Part shown: one piece after another, positions 1-10,294 of the stretch
Layout: each line of letters begins with the position of its first letter
Position numbering within the stretch: the first letter of the stretch is position 1
Source of the DNA: Longispora fulva
GTDB taxonomy: Bacteria > Actinomycetota > Actinomycetes > Mycobacteriales > Micromonosporaceae
Direction of reading: 5' to 3'
Assembly: GCF_015751905.1 (NCBI RefSeq)
Contig: NZ_JADOUF010000001.1
Location: 2,790,001-2,854,000 of the forward strand
Length of the DNA: 64,000 nucleotides
Notes under the pieces: generated by a model
Told to the model about the DNA's origin: nothing
The model's input: the letters and a program-made list of their open reading frames with translations, nothing else
Database searches by the model: none
Program-made: the position numbers and the translations under genes

Positions 1-2
1 GG

Positions 3-1913
3 CACGCGGGAGAGATGCTCGAACAGCTCGACGGTCTGGGGCCGGCGAAGATCGCGGCCTTCGATCAGGACGGGGACCTGTTCCTGGTCGAGGAAGAGGT
101 GCCGGGTGTCGCCCTGTGGGACTGGGCACAGGAGCGCAGGAGTCAGGGAAACGACGTTGAGCCGGCACTCGACCTACCGACCATGGTGAGCGCGGCGACC
201 AAGCTCGTCGACGTCCTCGACGCGGTACACGCGCGCGGGTTCGTCTGCCGAGACTTCACCCCGACCAACATCATGGTCACCCCGCAGGGCGACTTCCTCC
301 TCATCGACACCGAACTCGTCAACCGGCCAGGCCAACCGGTCCGGCGCGAGTACACCCCGGGGTTCGCCGCCCCCGAACAGGTCTGCATGCCGAAACTGGC
401 GCCCTGTCCGCCGCGAGCCGTCGACCTGTACGCCCTCGGCGCCGTGCTCTACTTCCTGGCCGTCGGCACCAGCCTGCACCTCCTGGAAGAGGAGCCCGCC
501 ACCCGGACAATCCGCGAACGATGCGCCGACCTGCTGCGGTTGGCCGGCGAGCGCAATCTCACGGCCGCCGCGTTCACCGACACCATCCTCGGGTTGGTCG
601 CCGACGATCCCGCCGAGCGGTGGGAACTGCACCGGGTCCGCACCGAACTCGGCGCGCTGGCACCGATGACAACGATCGGCCGCACCGCGCCGCCGCTGGT
701 CCACGGGATCAGTCGGCAGGCCGCCCGGGACCGGACGCTGTCCGACGGCCTCGCGTTCCTCGCCGAGACAATGCAGCCCGCCGCCACCCGACTGTGGCCG
801 AGCGGGTCGTTCGGAGCCAGGACCGAGCCCGCCAACGTTCAACACGGCGCGGCCGGGGTCCTCGGCGTCCTCACCCGCGCGGCGAGACACCAGCCTGAGC
901 TGCGCGACCCCGTCGCCCGGGCCGCCGCGTGGACCGCCGACCGGCTGGAGCACATCGACCGGCACCTGCCGGGGCTGTACTTCGGGTCGGCGGGCGCGGT
1001 GTGGGCCCTGGTCGACGCCGCTGACCTACTGGAGGACACCGCGCTGCGTGACCGGGCGCTGCGGGCCGCAGAACACGTGCCCCACCGGTGGCCGAATCCG
1101 GATGTGTGCCACGGCGCGGCCGGAGCCGGCATGACGCTGCTGCACCTGGCAGACCGCGGTGCCGAACACCTGATGACCCGGGTACTCGACTGCGCCGACG
1201 CCCTGATCTCCCAGGTCGGGCAGAACCCGCCGCACTGGAAGATCCCCGACGACTTCGACTCCTCACTCGCCGGCACCGTCCACCATGGCTTCGCGCACGG
1301 CACCGCCGGCATCGCGAACTTCCTTCTCGCCGCCGGCATCCGCACCGGACGCGACGACTACCTGGATCTCGCCCGAACCGCGGGAGACGCCCTGGTCACC
1401 GCCGCCGACCGGTCCCAGCCGGGTGCACGCTGGCAAGCGGGGGTATTCGGCACCCCGGACCGCGACGAGCAGCACTACCACTGGTGCAGCGGCGGTTCCG
1501 GAATCGGAACCTTCCTCATCCGACTGTGGCGACACACCGGCGGCGCGGACTACCTCGAGGCGGCTCAGGCGGCAGCCCAGGGCTCCTACCGCAATCGGTG
1601 GCAGTCCACGACCGCGGCCTGCCACGGACTCGCCGGTACCGGGGAGTTCCTTCTCGACCTCGCCGACGCGGTCGGTGGCGACCACCGGGCCCGGGCCGAG
1701 GACATCGCCGATCTGCTGACCGCCCGCCACGCCGTGCGCGGTGGACGCTGGCTTATCCCCGACGAGAGCGGCAGTGCCGTCCACGCGGACTTCAACACCG
1801 GCCTCGCCGGGGTACTCGGCTTCCTCCACCGGCTCCACCACGGCGGTCCCCGCTGGTGGATGAACGCGTCACCCGAGATGTCAGGCACGCCGTCCGGCGT
1901 TCCTGCGGACTAG
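3..1913 (+). CDS. lanL: Class IV lanthipeptide synthetase (LanL-like), 5' end outside window
   Basis: The reading frame is open to the window edge, so only the kinase and cyclase parts are visible and the N-terminal lyase domain is presumably upstream. Counting from the first Met at base 15, residues about 1-215 form a Ser/Thr kinase fold with a degenerate catalytic loop (CRDFTPTN, about 78), a DTE in place of DFG (about 97) and an APE-like AAPEQ (about 118). Residues about 250-620 are a LanC cyclase with four glycine-rich helix motifs: VCHGAAG, AHGTAG, HWCSGG (about 490) and ACHGLAG (about 536). The Cys of WCSGG and the Cys-His of CHG are the zinc ligands of LanC/LanL; class III LanKC enzymes lack them, so class IV is inferred. 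The enzyme would phosphorylate and eliminate Ser/Thr and add Cys to form (methyl)lanthionine in the precursor encoded just downstream. Confidence 0.85.
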   Translation, partial: HAGEMLEQLDGLGPAKIAAFDQDGDLFLVEEEVPGVALWDWAQERRSQGNDVEPALDLPTMVSAATKLVDVLDAVHARGFVCRDFTPTNIMVTPQGDFLLIDTELVNRPGQPVRREYTPGFAAPEQVCMPKLAPCPPRAVDLYALGAVLYFLAVGTSLHLLEEEPATRTIRERCADLLRLAGERNLTAAAFTDTILGLVADDPAERWELHRVRTELGALAPMTTIGRTAPPLVHGISRQAARDRTLSDGLAFLAETMQPAATRLWPSGSFGARTEPANVQHGAAGVLGVLTRAARHQPELRDPVARAAAWTADRLEHIDRHLPGLYFGSAGAVWALVDAADLLEDTALRDRALRAAEHVPHRWPNPDVCHGAAGAGMTLLHLADRGAEHLMTRVLDCADALISQVGQNPPHWKIPDDFDSSLAGTVHHGFAHGTAGIANFLLAAGIRTGRDDYLDLARTAGDALVTAADRSQPGARWQAGVFGTPDRDEQHYHWCSGGSGIGTFLIRLWRHTGGADYLEAAQAAAQGSYRNRWQSTTAACHGLAGTGEFLLDLADAVGGDHRARAEDIADLLTARHAVRGGRWLIPDESGSAVHADFNTGLAGVLGFLHRLHHGGPRWWMNASPEMSGTPSGVPAD

Positions 1914-2032
1914 ATACGCACAGAAACGAGGGATTACATCCGGCTCCGGGCCGGGCGACGTCCCGACGAGTCCGTCCAGACCCACCCCACCGATCGAGGC
2001 CAACCACCCGCAGTCTCTCCTTGGAGGATTCC

Positions 2033-2320
2033 ATGTCCATCATTCGAACAATCCGCAACTACTCGGCCATCGCCCTCGTCGGCGCCGCCGGCATCGTCCC
2101 CATGGCCGCACAGCAGGCACCCGCCGCCGTGGACCAGGCGAACTGCACCTTCACCTACGGCGTAGCCGGGGACAACGCGGACGCCATGACGACGAATGTC
2201 AACGCGCTGCACCTCCTGCCGGCGGAACAGGGCACCAGCGCCGGCCAGAACGCCGGCCGCAGGACATGCTCGGCGTGCTTCACCTGCGAAGTGACCACGT
2301 GTAGCGAGACAGTCGGCTAG
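2033..2320 (+). CDS. Putative lanthipeptide precursor with signal-like N-terminus
   Basis: A 95-aa protein begins 119 bp after the synthetase and has a strong ribosome site (GGAGG at 2023-2027, 5-nt spacer). Its last 18 residues, TCSACFTCEVTTCSETVG, hold four Cys and seven Ser/Thr, which suits a lanthipeptide core. Before it lies a leader-like segment (NALHLLPAEQ) recalling the leucine-rich helix of class III/IV leaders. Oddly, the first ~32 residues look like a Sec signal peptide: basic MSIIRTIRNYS, a hydrophobic stretch, then AAQQAPAA. A 44-aa precursor of ordinary size would result from the in-frame ATG at 2186, but that start has only a weak upstream purine stretch. The precursor role is inferred from position and core composition. 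Confidence 0.72.
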   Translation: MSIIRTIRNYSAIALVGAAGIVPMAAQQAPAAVDQANCTFTYGVAGDNADAMTTNVNALHLLPAEQGTSAGQNAGRRTCSACFTCEVTTCSETVG

Positions 2321-2343
2321 TGTCCGCCCGGCCGGGCGGACAC
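2320..2343. terminator. Perfect 24-nt palindrome, probable bidirectional terminator
   Basis: The sequence GTGTCCGCCCGG followed by its exact reverse complement starts in the last base of the precursor stop codon. It can form a 12-bp GC-rich hairpin (less its unpaired tip). It lies between the convergent precursor gene and the GH43 gene and could end transcripts from both sides. There is no U-run, which is common in actinomycete terminators. Confidence 0.6.
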
Positions 2344-2538
2344 ACGAGTCCGGAACCGCCCGGCCGGCACCCCCCATGACCAGACTTCCGACCAGCACCA
2401 CACCACCGGCCGGCACCCACAGGATCGACGGAATCATCCGCCATAGAGTCGACTTACCAGCTACCTGGCTGTCACGGTCGACGGGATCCGCAACAACCTC
2501 GGGCTATGGGCCGCGGACGCTGGCGCCGTTGTGGGCGG

Positions 2539-4068
<1,530 letters not shown>

Positions 4069-4121
4069 TCAAGCCGTCAGGTCACCCGCGCCTCTGGGCT
4101 CGCTGTCGGCTTGCTGCGGCC

Positions 4122-6899
4122 TCAGACCTTGGTGAAGGTCCACCGTCGGGTTGCGGTACCTGCGGAGTAGAGCTGCTGGGTGAGCGGGGCACCCTCGGTC
4201 AGGTCGGCGGCGCCGAGCACCAGGTGCGTCCCGACCGACCGGAGTAGGTAGGCCCCGTCCGTCGAGGCCTCGACGAGCCACTGCTGGTTGTCGCCGGAGT
4301 GGCAGGTCCACTGAATGATCGCCGTGCCTGCGGCGCTCGAACCGCCGTTGACGTCCACGCACAGTCCCGAGGCCACGTTCTTGAGCTGGTATGAGCCGTC
4401 GGCGTTCGCGGTGAATGTCCACTGCTGGTTGGTGCCTCCGTGGCCTGTCCACTGGATGAGCTGGGTGCCTGCGGTGGTCGAGGCACCTGGGACGTCGACC
4501 AGTTTGCCGGAGCCGACGTTGGCGATGGTGTAGGTGCTTCCCGAGCTCACAGGGCTCGTGTCGATGGCCACCCGGTCGAGCGCGACGTACGTGCCCGTGC
4601 TCGCCGTGTTTTTGCGGCCGGTCACCGCCAACCGCAGGGTGTGGGTTCCGGCGGACAGCGGCGGACTCGTCCACAGGCGTACGTTGCCCGCCCGTGAGGA
4701 GCTGTAGAAGTCCACGTCCACCGGGGCACTGCCGTCGATCGACACGGCGCCGATGCCGTGCGCCGGATCGGTGATGCCGTACAGCGCAATGGTGGTCCCG
4801 GTGAAGGGGATCGTCACCGAGGCTGCGGGGTCGTCGCTCCAGCTGTTGGAGGAGTTGTACGCCTCCGGGCAGCAGCTGGCCGAACTGCCCCACGTGCCCG
4901 TGTAGGCGAACTGGTTGGGACCGGTACCCGTGACCTGGTCGTCGACGCTCACCTGACCAGCCACAGCTGCACGGCAGCCGCCGAACTCGCAGCCCGCGGT
5001 CCAGTCGGAGGCTCCTGCCTCATACGCGCCGATGTCGGCACTGCCGGTGCTGGTGACGGTTACTCCAGGAACGGCGATCCCCGCGCCGAGCGCCGGTGAG
5101 GTGGTCTGAACCCGGTAGTCGCGGCCGGGCTGGTCGACGAACTTCGGATCGGTGCCGGAGGCGAGGTTGTGATCCGTGGTCGCGCCCGGGGAGACCGAGG
5201 TGTAGGACCTGTACACGTTGTTGCGGAGGATGGAGCCGGTCGTCGAGTCGATCCCACCGGTCATGTTCAACGGGCCGTCGAGCACGTTGTTGTACAGCTT
5301 GATGTCCTTGCCGGAGTTGGCGTACCCGGAGACTCCGTTGATCCCGATGGCGCTTTCGGTGTTGTTCCACAGGACGTTGTGGTGGACCAGGATGTTGTGG
5401 GTGCCGTTGTCCAGGTAGATGCCTGTTCCCTCGCTGGCTCCGTCGTGGGCGTAGTTGTGGTCGATGCTGCTGCCCGTCCAGTCGGTCTTGCAGCAGGTGT
5501 AGATCGCGCCGAGGTCGTTGTTGAACATGCCGTAGCCGCTGACGTCGTTGTAGGCGATCCGGATGTTTTGGTACGTCTGCTTCGCGGCGATGTTGGTGTT
5601 GAGGTTGATGCCGTCGCGGGCCATGTTGTAGATCGTGTTGCGGGTGATGGCGTGCCCGGATGACCCGCCCTCGACAGCGATGCCTGAGGTGTAGGTGGCA
5701 CCGTAGGCGATGTCGTGGATCAGGTTGTTGTCCACGGTCTGCGCGTTGCCGTCCACGCTGACCGCGTTGCCCGCGCTGTAGACGAGGGTGGAGTTGCGCA
5801 GAGTGTTGTTGGCGCCGTGCAGCAGGATGCCGGTGTCGGCGCGGTGGCCGGCGTCGTACACCCCGCCGTAGGGAAGCGTCGAGTCGTACTGGACTGTCAT
5901 GAAGTGCGACAGGTAGCGGCCGTTGACCCCGTCCAGCACGTTGTTGGTACTGGAGGAGTCGGTGGTGATCGTCGCCGCCGTGACGTTGACGCCCTGGACC
6001 GTGACCCAGCTCCTGCCGCGCAGGTCGAAGGCGTAGTTGCGCTTTTTGGCCTCCACGCCGGTGGGCGCTCCGCCGCCGGGGGCCCACAGGTACAGGGTGC
6101 CGGCGTCGTAGAACCACTCGTTCTCGGCGTCGAGGAGCGAGCGGCTGTTGGTGATCCGGTAGCGGTCGCTGCCCTTGCTCGGCGGGTACACATTGTAGTC
6201 GCTGGTGGGCATCGTGAACGTGACCGAGGAGCCGCTGCGCCCGGTGACGGTTCCGGACACCGCGGCCCAGCCGCCCGTGACGTAGACGGTCGCTCCGGTG
6301 AGGCTGCCCGCCGGAATGGTGGAGTCGGTGAACGTCGTCGTGACGGTCGAACCGCTCGTCGTGCTCGACGCCGAGGCCATGGTCGCTCTCACCGGGCTCA
6401 TGACGTCCAGGCCGACGTTGGGGAACTGCGCCTCGGGCATCATCTGCCCGCCGACGAAGATTTGGTTGGCGGCGAGCTGGGTGTTGGCCGGGTTGAGGGT
6501 CGCGTCGTAGCCGGGCGCGAGAGAGACGCTCGCCTTGTAGACCTTCGCCGAGTCCAGGGTCCAGCCGCTGACCACATCGGTGCCGCTGACCGTGACCTGG
6601 GCGCCGGGCTCGGCCGCGAAGGTCACCGGGGCCCCGGAGGTACCGGATGGGGGTTTGATGGTTTCGCGGTAGGTGCCCGAGCGGATCGAGCACGTGTCGC
6701 CGGGGGTGGAAAGGTCCGCGCACTTCTGGATCGTGGCCAGCGGTGCCGCGGCTGTGCCGGGGTTGGAGTTGCTGGCCCCGGAGCCTCCGACGTACCGGGT
6801 GGTCGTGGCGGCCGAGGCCGGCAGGGCGGTCACGACCGCGGCCGGAACGACGATGGCGAGGGACACGGCAGCCATCAGGGTGTGTGTTCGTCGAGACAT
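4122..6899 (-). CDS. Secreted parallel beta-helix protein with ricin-type CBM13
   Basis: This 925-aa secreted protein starts at the ATG at 6899 (MSRRTHTLMAAV), which has GGAGA 7 nt upstream; a longer in-frame start at 6962 would overlap the permease stop and lacks this site. The signal peptide ends at ASA (about 31). After it come the polysaccharide-lyase-like opening (YVGGSGASNSNPGT), a long run of NNxL/HNxI-type coils forming a right-handed beta-helix to about residue 630, a beta-sandwich module (about 640-785) and a ricin beta-trefoil with three QW motifs. Such folds occur in pectin lyases, GH110 and GH141, but no catalytic set can be assigned here. Membership of the importer operon implies a polysaccharide-degrading or -binding role. 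Confidence 0.8.
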   Translation of the reverse strand: MSRRTHTLMAAVSLAIVVPAAVVTALPASAATTTRYVGGSGASNSNPGTAAAPLATIQKCADLSTPGDTCSIRSGTYRETIKPPSGTSGAPVTFAAEPGAQVTVSGTDVVSGWTLDSAKVYKASVSLAPGYDATLNPANTQLAANQIFVGGQMMPEAQFPNVGLDVMSPVRATMASASSTTSGSTVTTTFTDSTIPAGSLTGATVYVTGGWAAVSGTVTGRSGSSVTFTMPTSDYNVYPPSKGSDRYRITNSRSLLDAENEWFYDAGTLYLWAPGGGAPTGVEAKKRNYAFDLRGRSWVTVQGVNVTAATITTDSSSTNNVLDGVNGRYLSHFMTVQYDSTLPYGGVYDAGHRADTGILLHGANNTLRNSTLVYSAGNAVSVDGNAQTVDNNLIHDIAYGATYTSGIAVEGGSSGHAITRNTIYNMARDGINLNTNIAAKQTYQNIRIAYNDVSGYGMFNNDLGAIYTCCKTDWTGSSIDHNYAHDGASEGTGIYLDNGTHNILVHHNVLWNNTESAIGINGVSGYANSGKDIKLYNNVLDGPLNMTGGIDSTTGSILRNNVYRSYTSVSPGATTDHNLASGTDPKFVDQPGRDYRVQTTSPALGAGIAVPGVTVTSTGSADIGAYEAGASDWTAGCEFGGCRAAVAGQVSVDDQVTGTGPNQFAYTGTWGSSASCCPEAYNSSNSWSDDPAASVTIPFTGTTIALYGITDPAHGIGAVSIDGSAPVDVDFYSSSRAGNVRLWTSPPLSAGTHTLRLAVTGRKNTASTGTYVALDRVAIDTSPVSSGSTYTIANVGSGKLVDVPGASTTAGTQLIQWTGHGGTNQQWTFTANADGSYQLKNVASGLCVDVNGGSSAAGTAIIQWTCHSGDNQQWLVEASTDGAYLLRSVGTHLVLGAADLTEGAPLTQQLYSAGTATRRWTFTKV

Positions 6900-6961
6900 T
6901 GCTGTTCTCCTTCGGACTCCCCCGATGAGCGGTTGGTTGCGTTCACAATCTGGGCCCGGCA

Positions 6962-7798
6962 TTACTTCACCGCACCCAGGGCCAGGCCGGCGCGCCAGAA
7001 CCGTTGCAGACTTAGGAACAAGGCGATGATCGGCAGGATCGACACCAGCGCGCCGGTGATGATGAGCATCTGCAGCCTGGGGTCGTGGGAGAGTTGGGAC
7101 TGCCAGTAGTACAGCCCGTAGGTAAGGGGATAGAGCTCCTGGTCCTGCAGCATGATCTGAGGCAGGAAGAAGTTATTCCAGATGCCGACGAACTGGAACA
7201 GGAACAGGGTCACCAGGGCCGGGCTCATCAGTCGGACGGCGACGGTGAAGAAGAACTGGAACTCCCCGGCGCCGTCGATGCGGGCGGCCTCCATGAGCTC
7301 CTTCGGGACGGCGGAGGCGAAGATGCGGGCAAGATAGACCCCGAAGGGGCTCACCACGCTCGGGATGAGTACCGAGGCGTACGTGTTGGTCTGGCCGACC
7401 TGGGCGGTGAGCAGGAACAGCGGGAGCGCCAGGGCGGTGGTGGGCACCAGCACGCCACCGAGGACGACCGCGAAGAGCATGTCGCGGCCACGGAACGCGT
7501 ATTTCGCCAGGCCGTAGCCGGCCATGGCCGCGAGCAGGGTTCCCATCGCGGCGCCGCCGCCGGCGTACAGGACGCTGTTGCCGACCCACCGCAGGAAGAT
7601 GCCGTCGTCGCGGGTGAACAGGTCGCCGATGTTGCCCGTCAGGTGTGAGCCCGCCAGGAATCCGTTGGTGGCGGTCAGGTCTCCCTGGGTTTTGGTGGCG
7701 GCGACGAGTAGCCATAGGACGGGGAGCAGGAAGTACGCCGCCGTCGCGGCGCACACGGTGGTGGCCGCGACGATGGGCCACCGCTTCTGCCTTCTCAT
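6962..7798 (-). CDS. Sugar ABC transporter permease (MalG-type)
   Basis: The 278-aa protein has about six membrane helices and the EAA loop of type I importers (EAARIDGAGEF, about 168-178), followed by the typical FVGIWNNFFLP stretch. It would form the inner-membrane channel with the permease encoded just upstream, whose stop it overlaps by 4 nt. No ATP-binding protein is encoded nearby, which is usual in actinomycetes, where one shared MsiK-type ATPase can serve many sugar importers. The substrate is inferred from the operon to be a galactan-derived oligosaccharide. Confidence 0.93.
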   Translation of the reverse strand: MRRQKRWPIVAATTVCAATAAYFLLPVLWLLVAATKTQGDLTATNGFLAGSHLTGNIGDLFTRDDGIFLRWVGNSVLYAGGGAAMGTLLAAMAGYGLAKYAFRGRDMLFAVVLGGVLVPTTALALPLFLLTAQVGQTNTYASVLIPSVVSPFGVYLARIFASAVPKELMEAARIDGAGEFQFFFTVAVRLMSPALVTLFLFQFVGIWNNFFLPQIMLQDQELYPLTYGLYYWQSQLSHDPRLQMLIITGALVSILPIIALFLSLQRFWRAGLALGAVK

Positions 7799-8739
7799 GT
7801 GCGCTCCTGGCGGCGTGCGGTGAAGCGGAGGAACCCGAACGACATTGCGAAGGTGACCACGGCCAGGAGCACGGAGATCGCGGCGGCACCTGAGTAGTCG
7901 TTTCCGGCGGCGGCGGCAAACGCCTGCATGTTCGGCGTGTAGTCACTCGCGATCGCCGTTGAGATGATCTTGAGCATGGTCGGTTCGGCGTACAGCTGCA
8001 GCGTGCCGATGATCGAGAAGACGGTCGTCATCACGATCGACGGTCGCACCAGCGGGATCTTCAGGCTCCACGCGATCCGCAGGGTCCCGGCGCCGTCCAT
8101 CCGGGCGGCCTCGTAGATCTCAGGCGAGATCGACTTGAGGGAGGAGTAGATGATCAGCATGTTGTAGCCGGTGTAGGTCCAGGTCACCACGTTGGCGATC
8201 GACCACAGGATGAGTCCGCCGCTGAGCGGTTCGGGGTGCATGCCCGCCTGGGCCAGCCCGGACAGCACTGGCGAGACCCCCGGGCTGTACAGGTATCCCC
8301 ACATCAGGGCGCCGATGACCGCGGGCACCGCGAACGGCACGAAGTAGGCGCCTCTGAAGAACTTCATGCCCCGGGGCAGTCCTGAGTCCAACAGCAACGC
8401 CAGGCCGAGCGCGACGGCGACCATGACCGGGACCTGGACCAGGCCGAACAGCCCCATGCGTTCCACGCCGCCCCAGAACTCCTGGCCCGAGACGATCCGG
8501 GTGTACTGGCTCAGCCCCGCGAACTTGGTGTGCGCCGGGCCGTAGATCCCGCTGGTGCGTTCGATCTTCTGGAAGCTCTGCCAGACGGCGTATCCGATCG
8601 GCACGAGGTAGAAGACGGTGAACAGTACGAAGAACGGGGCCACGAACCCGGCCGCCGTGCGGCGGATGCGGCGGCGTTGGCCCACCGGCCGGGACCGCGC
8701 GGGTCCCGACCGAACGTGGCTGGTCGACATGGAGTTCAC
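7795..8739 (-). CDS. Sugar ABC transporter permease (MalF-type)
   Basis: The 314-aa protein has a cytoplasmic basic N-terminus (GQRRRIRRTAAG), about six membrane helices and the EAA loop EAARMDGAG near residue 209. It pairs with the MalG-type permease downstream (4-nt overlap) and overlaps the solute-binding protein gene upstream by 4 nt, so the three are translationally coupled. This is the standard gene order of carbohydrate-uptake (CUT1) importers. Confidence 0.93.
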   Translation of the reverse strand: MNSMSTSHVRSGPARSRPVGQRRRIRRTAAGFVAPFFVLFTVFYLVPIGYAVWQSFQKIERTSGIYGPAHTKFAGLSQYTRIVSGQEFWGGVERMGLFGLVQVPVMVAVALGLALLLDSGLPRGMKFFRGAYFVPFAVPAVIGALMWGYLYSPGVSPVLSGLAQAGMHPEPLSGGLILWSIANVVTWTYTGYNMLIIYSSLKSISPEIYEAARMDGAGTLRIAWSLKIPLVRPSIVMTTVFSIIGTLQLYAEPTMLKIISTAIASDYTPNMQAFAAAAGNDYSGAAAISVLLAVVTFAMSFGFLRFTARRQERT

Positions 8740-10085
8740 CCGGTGACCGTGATGCCGAGCTGCTTGAGGCCGTCGGCGGTGGCGTCCTGGGCTTTTCGCA
8801 CCGCGTCGTCGAGGGTGCCCTTGCCGTTGAGCGCGTCGCTGAGTCCGTCGCTGAGACCCTTGTAGGTGTCGGTCATGTTCGGCCCGAAGGTGAAGTGCGG
8901 GTCGACCGTGGCAGAGGCGTCCTTGAACACGTCGAAGATCTTCTGACCGCCGTAGTAGTCGACGCCCTTGCTCAGTGCGGGCATCGACAGGCCGTCCTTG
9001 GCCGCCGGGTACAGGCCGCCGAGTTCGTTCTCCATGGCCAGCGCCTCGGGGTCGGTGTTGAGCCAGAGTGCGAACTGCGCGGCTTCCGCCGGGTGCTTGG
9101 CACCCTTGAGGACCGCCGTGGTGGACCCGCCCCAGTTACCGGCCGTCGGCTTGGCTGCGTCCCAGCTCGGCATCGGCACGACCGTCCACTTGCCGGCGCT
9201 GTCCTTGGCGTTGTCGCGCACCGTTCCGAAGCCCCAGGCACCTGAGATCCAGGTCGGCATGGTGCCGTCGTCCCAGCCCTTGAACTGCTCAGGCGTGAAG
9301 CTCTGGATGTTGGTGGACACCAGCTTCTCGTCGACGAGTTTCTGCCAGTAGGAGGTGACCTGTTTGACCTTCGGGTCGGTGGTCAGTGACAGCTTCACCC
9401 CGGAGTCGGACTGCGCGAAGGGGGTCGCCCCGGCCTGCCAGAACATGGCCATCGTCCAGGAGGAGTCGCTCTGGGTGAAGTTCGTGATCTTGATCTTGGG
9501 GTCCTTGGCCTGCAGCGCCTTGGCCGCCTGGTAGTACTCCTCCCAGGTCTTGGGGATGGCGACCCCGTGCTTGTCGAACACGTCCTTGCGCACGAACATG
9601 GCCATCGGTCCGGTGTCCTGCGGGATGGCGAACACCTTGCCCGATGTGTCGGAGACCTGGCTCCAGGTCCAGTCCACGAACTTCGACTTCGAGGCGCTCA
9701 CGCCCGGGCAGGCGGAGATGTCCTCCAGGCCGTTCTGCAGGCGGAAGCTGCTGATCGTGTCGTACTCGACCTGGCCGAGGTCCGGTGCCGTGCCGGCCTT
9801 GAGGCCGTTGGACATGTTCTGGTACGTGCCCTTCTGGCCGCCCGGCACCATCTTGATCGTCACGTGGATGTCCGGGTGCCCGGCGTTCCATTTGTCGACA
9901 ACCTTGTCCATGCCCGGAACCCAGTTCCAGAACGTCAGTTCGACCTTGCCGCCGGCCAGCTTGCAGCCTGAGGCGGCGACCGTGGTGCCGGACGTCGAAC
10001 ACGCTGCGCCCACAGACGCTGTCAGCCCTAGGGCGAGGAAGGCCGCCGACCTCCGGCGCCAACTTCTCGTGCTCCTACCGCTCAT
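8736..10085 (-). CDS. Extracellular sugar-binding lipoprotein (family 1)
   Basis: From the ATG at 10085 (449 aa), the N-terminus shows basic residues, a hydrophobic stretch and the lipobox VGAAC with Cys at about 29, so it is an anchored lipoprotein. The mature part (LTFWNWVPGMDKVVDKWNAG, then GTAPDLGQVEYDTI) is typical of CUT1 binding proteins that capture oligosaccharides. Two adjacent ATGs (10088 and 10085) share an AAAGG site; the second has the better spacing. It is the first gene of the minus-strand operon, and a LacI-type operator lies 66 bp upstream. The ligand is not readable from sequence. Confidence 0.93.
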   Translation of the reverse strand: MSGRSTRSWRRRSAAFLALGLTASVGAACSTSGTTVAASGCKLAGGKVELTFWNWVPGMDKVVDKWNAGHPDIHVTIKMVPGGQKGTYQNMSNGLKAGTAPDLGQVEYDTISSFRLQNGLEDISACPGVSASKSKFVDWTWSQVSDTSGKVFAIPQDTGPMAMFVRKDVFDKHGVAIPKTWEEYYQAAKALQAKDPKIKITNFTQSDSSWTMAMFWQAGATPFAQSDSGVKLSLTTDPKVKQVTSYWQKLVDEKLVSTNIQSFTPEQFKGWDDGTMPTWISGAWGFGTVRDNAKDSAGKWTVVPMPSWDAAKPTAGNWGGSTTAVLKGAKHPAEAAQFALWLNTDPEALAMENELGGLYPAAKDGLSMPALSKGVDYYGGQKIFDVFKDASATVDPHFTFGPNMTDTYKGLSDGLSDALNGKGTLDDAVRKAQDATADGLKQLGITVTG

Positions 10086-10150
10086 CATGATGCCTTTCGG
10101 AGGGGGCAGCGGTGCGTTCGTGCGGTGAACGACATCAGCTGGATCCGCGT

Positions 10151-10164
10151 TGTTAACGCAAACA
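10151..10164. promoter_or_regulatory. LacI-type operator, divergent promoter region
   Basis: TGTTAACGCAAACA has TGTT/AACA arms around a central CG, the usual form of LacI-family sites. Its reverse complement matches the site at 12281-12294 at 13 of 14 bases. It lies between the binding-protein gene (minus) and the GH42 gene (plus), so one site could control both operons. The ligand-responsive protein is most likely the LacI regulator encoded at 12353. Confidence 0.65.
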
Positions 10165-10294
10165 TTCTCCGTTAGTGTGATCCATGTCAAGCCCCCGAAC
10201 GTCGAAATCGCGCGACCGCGCTCCAAGTGGCGCCCGAATTCGACGCTACCGCACCAGATGTCCAACCTTACAGTCTATGGTGGTTAGGAAAGCT

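Noticed and set aside
5715-7109. 464-codon plus-strand frame
   Set aside because: It is antisense to the beta-helix and permease genes, with Gly/Val/Arg-rich translation typical of the opposite strand in GC-rich DNA.
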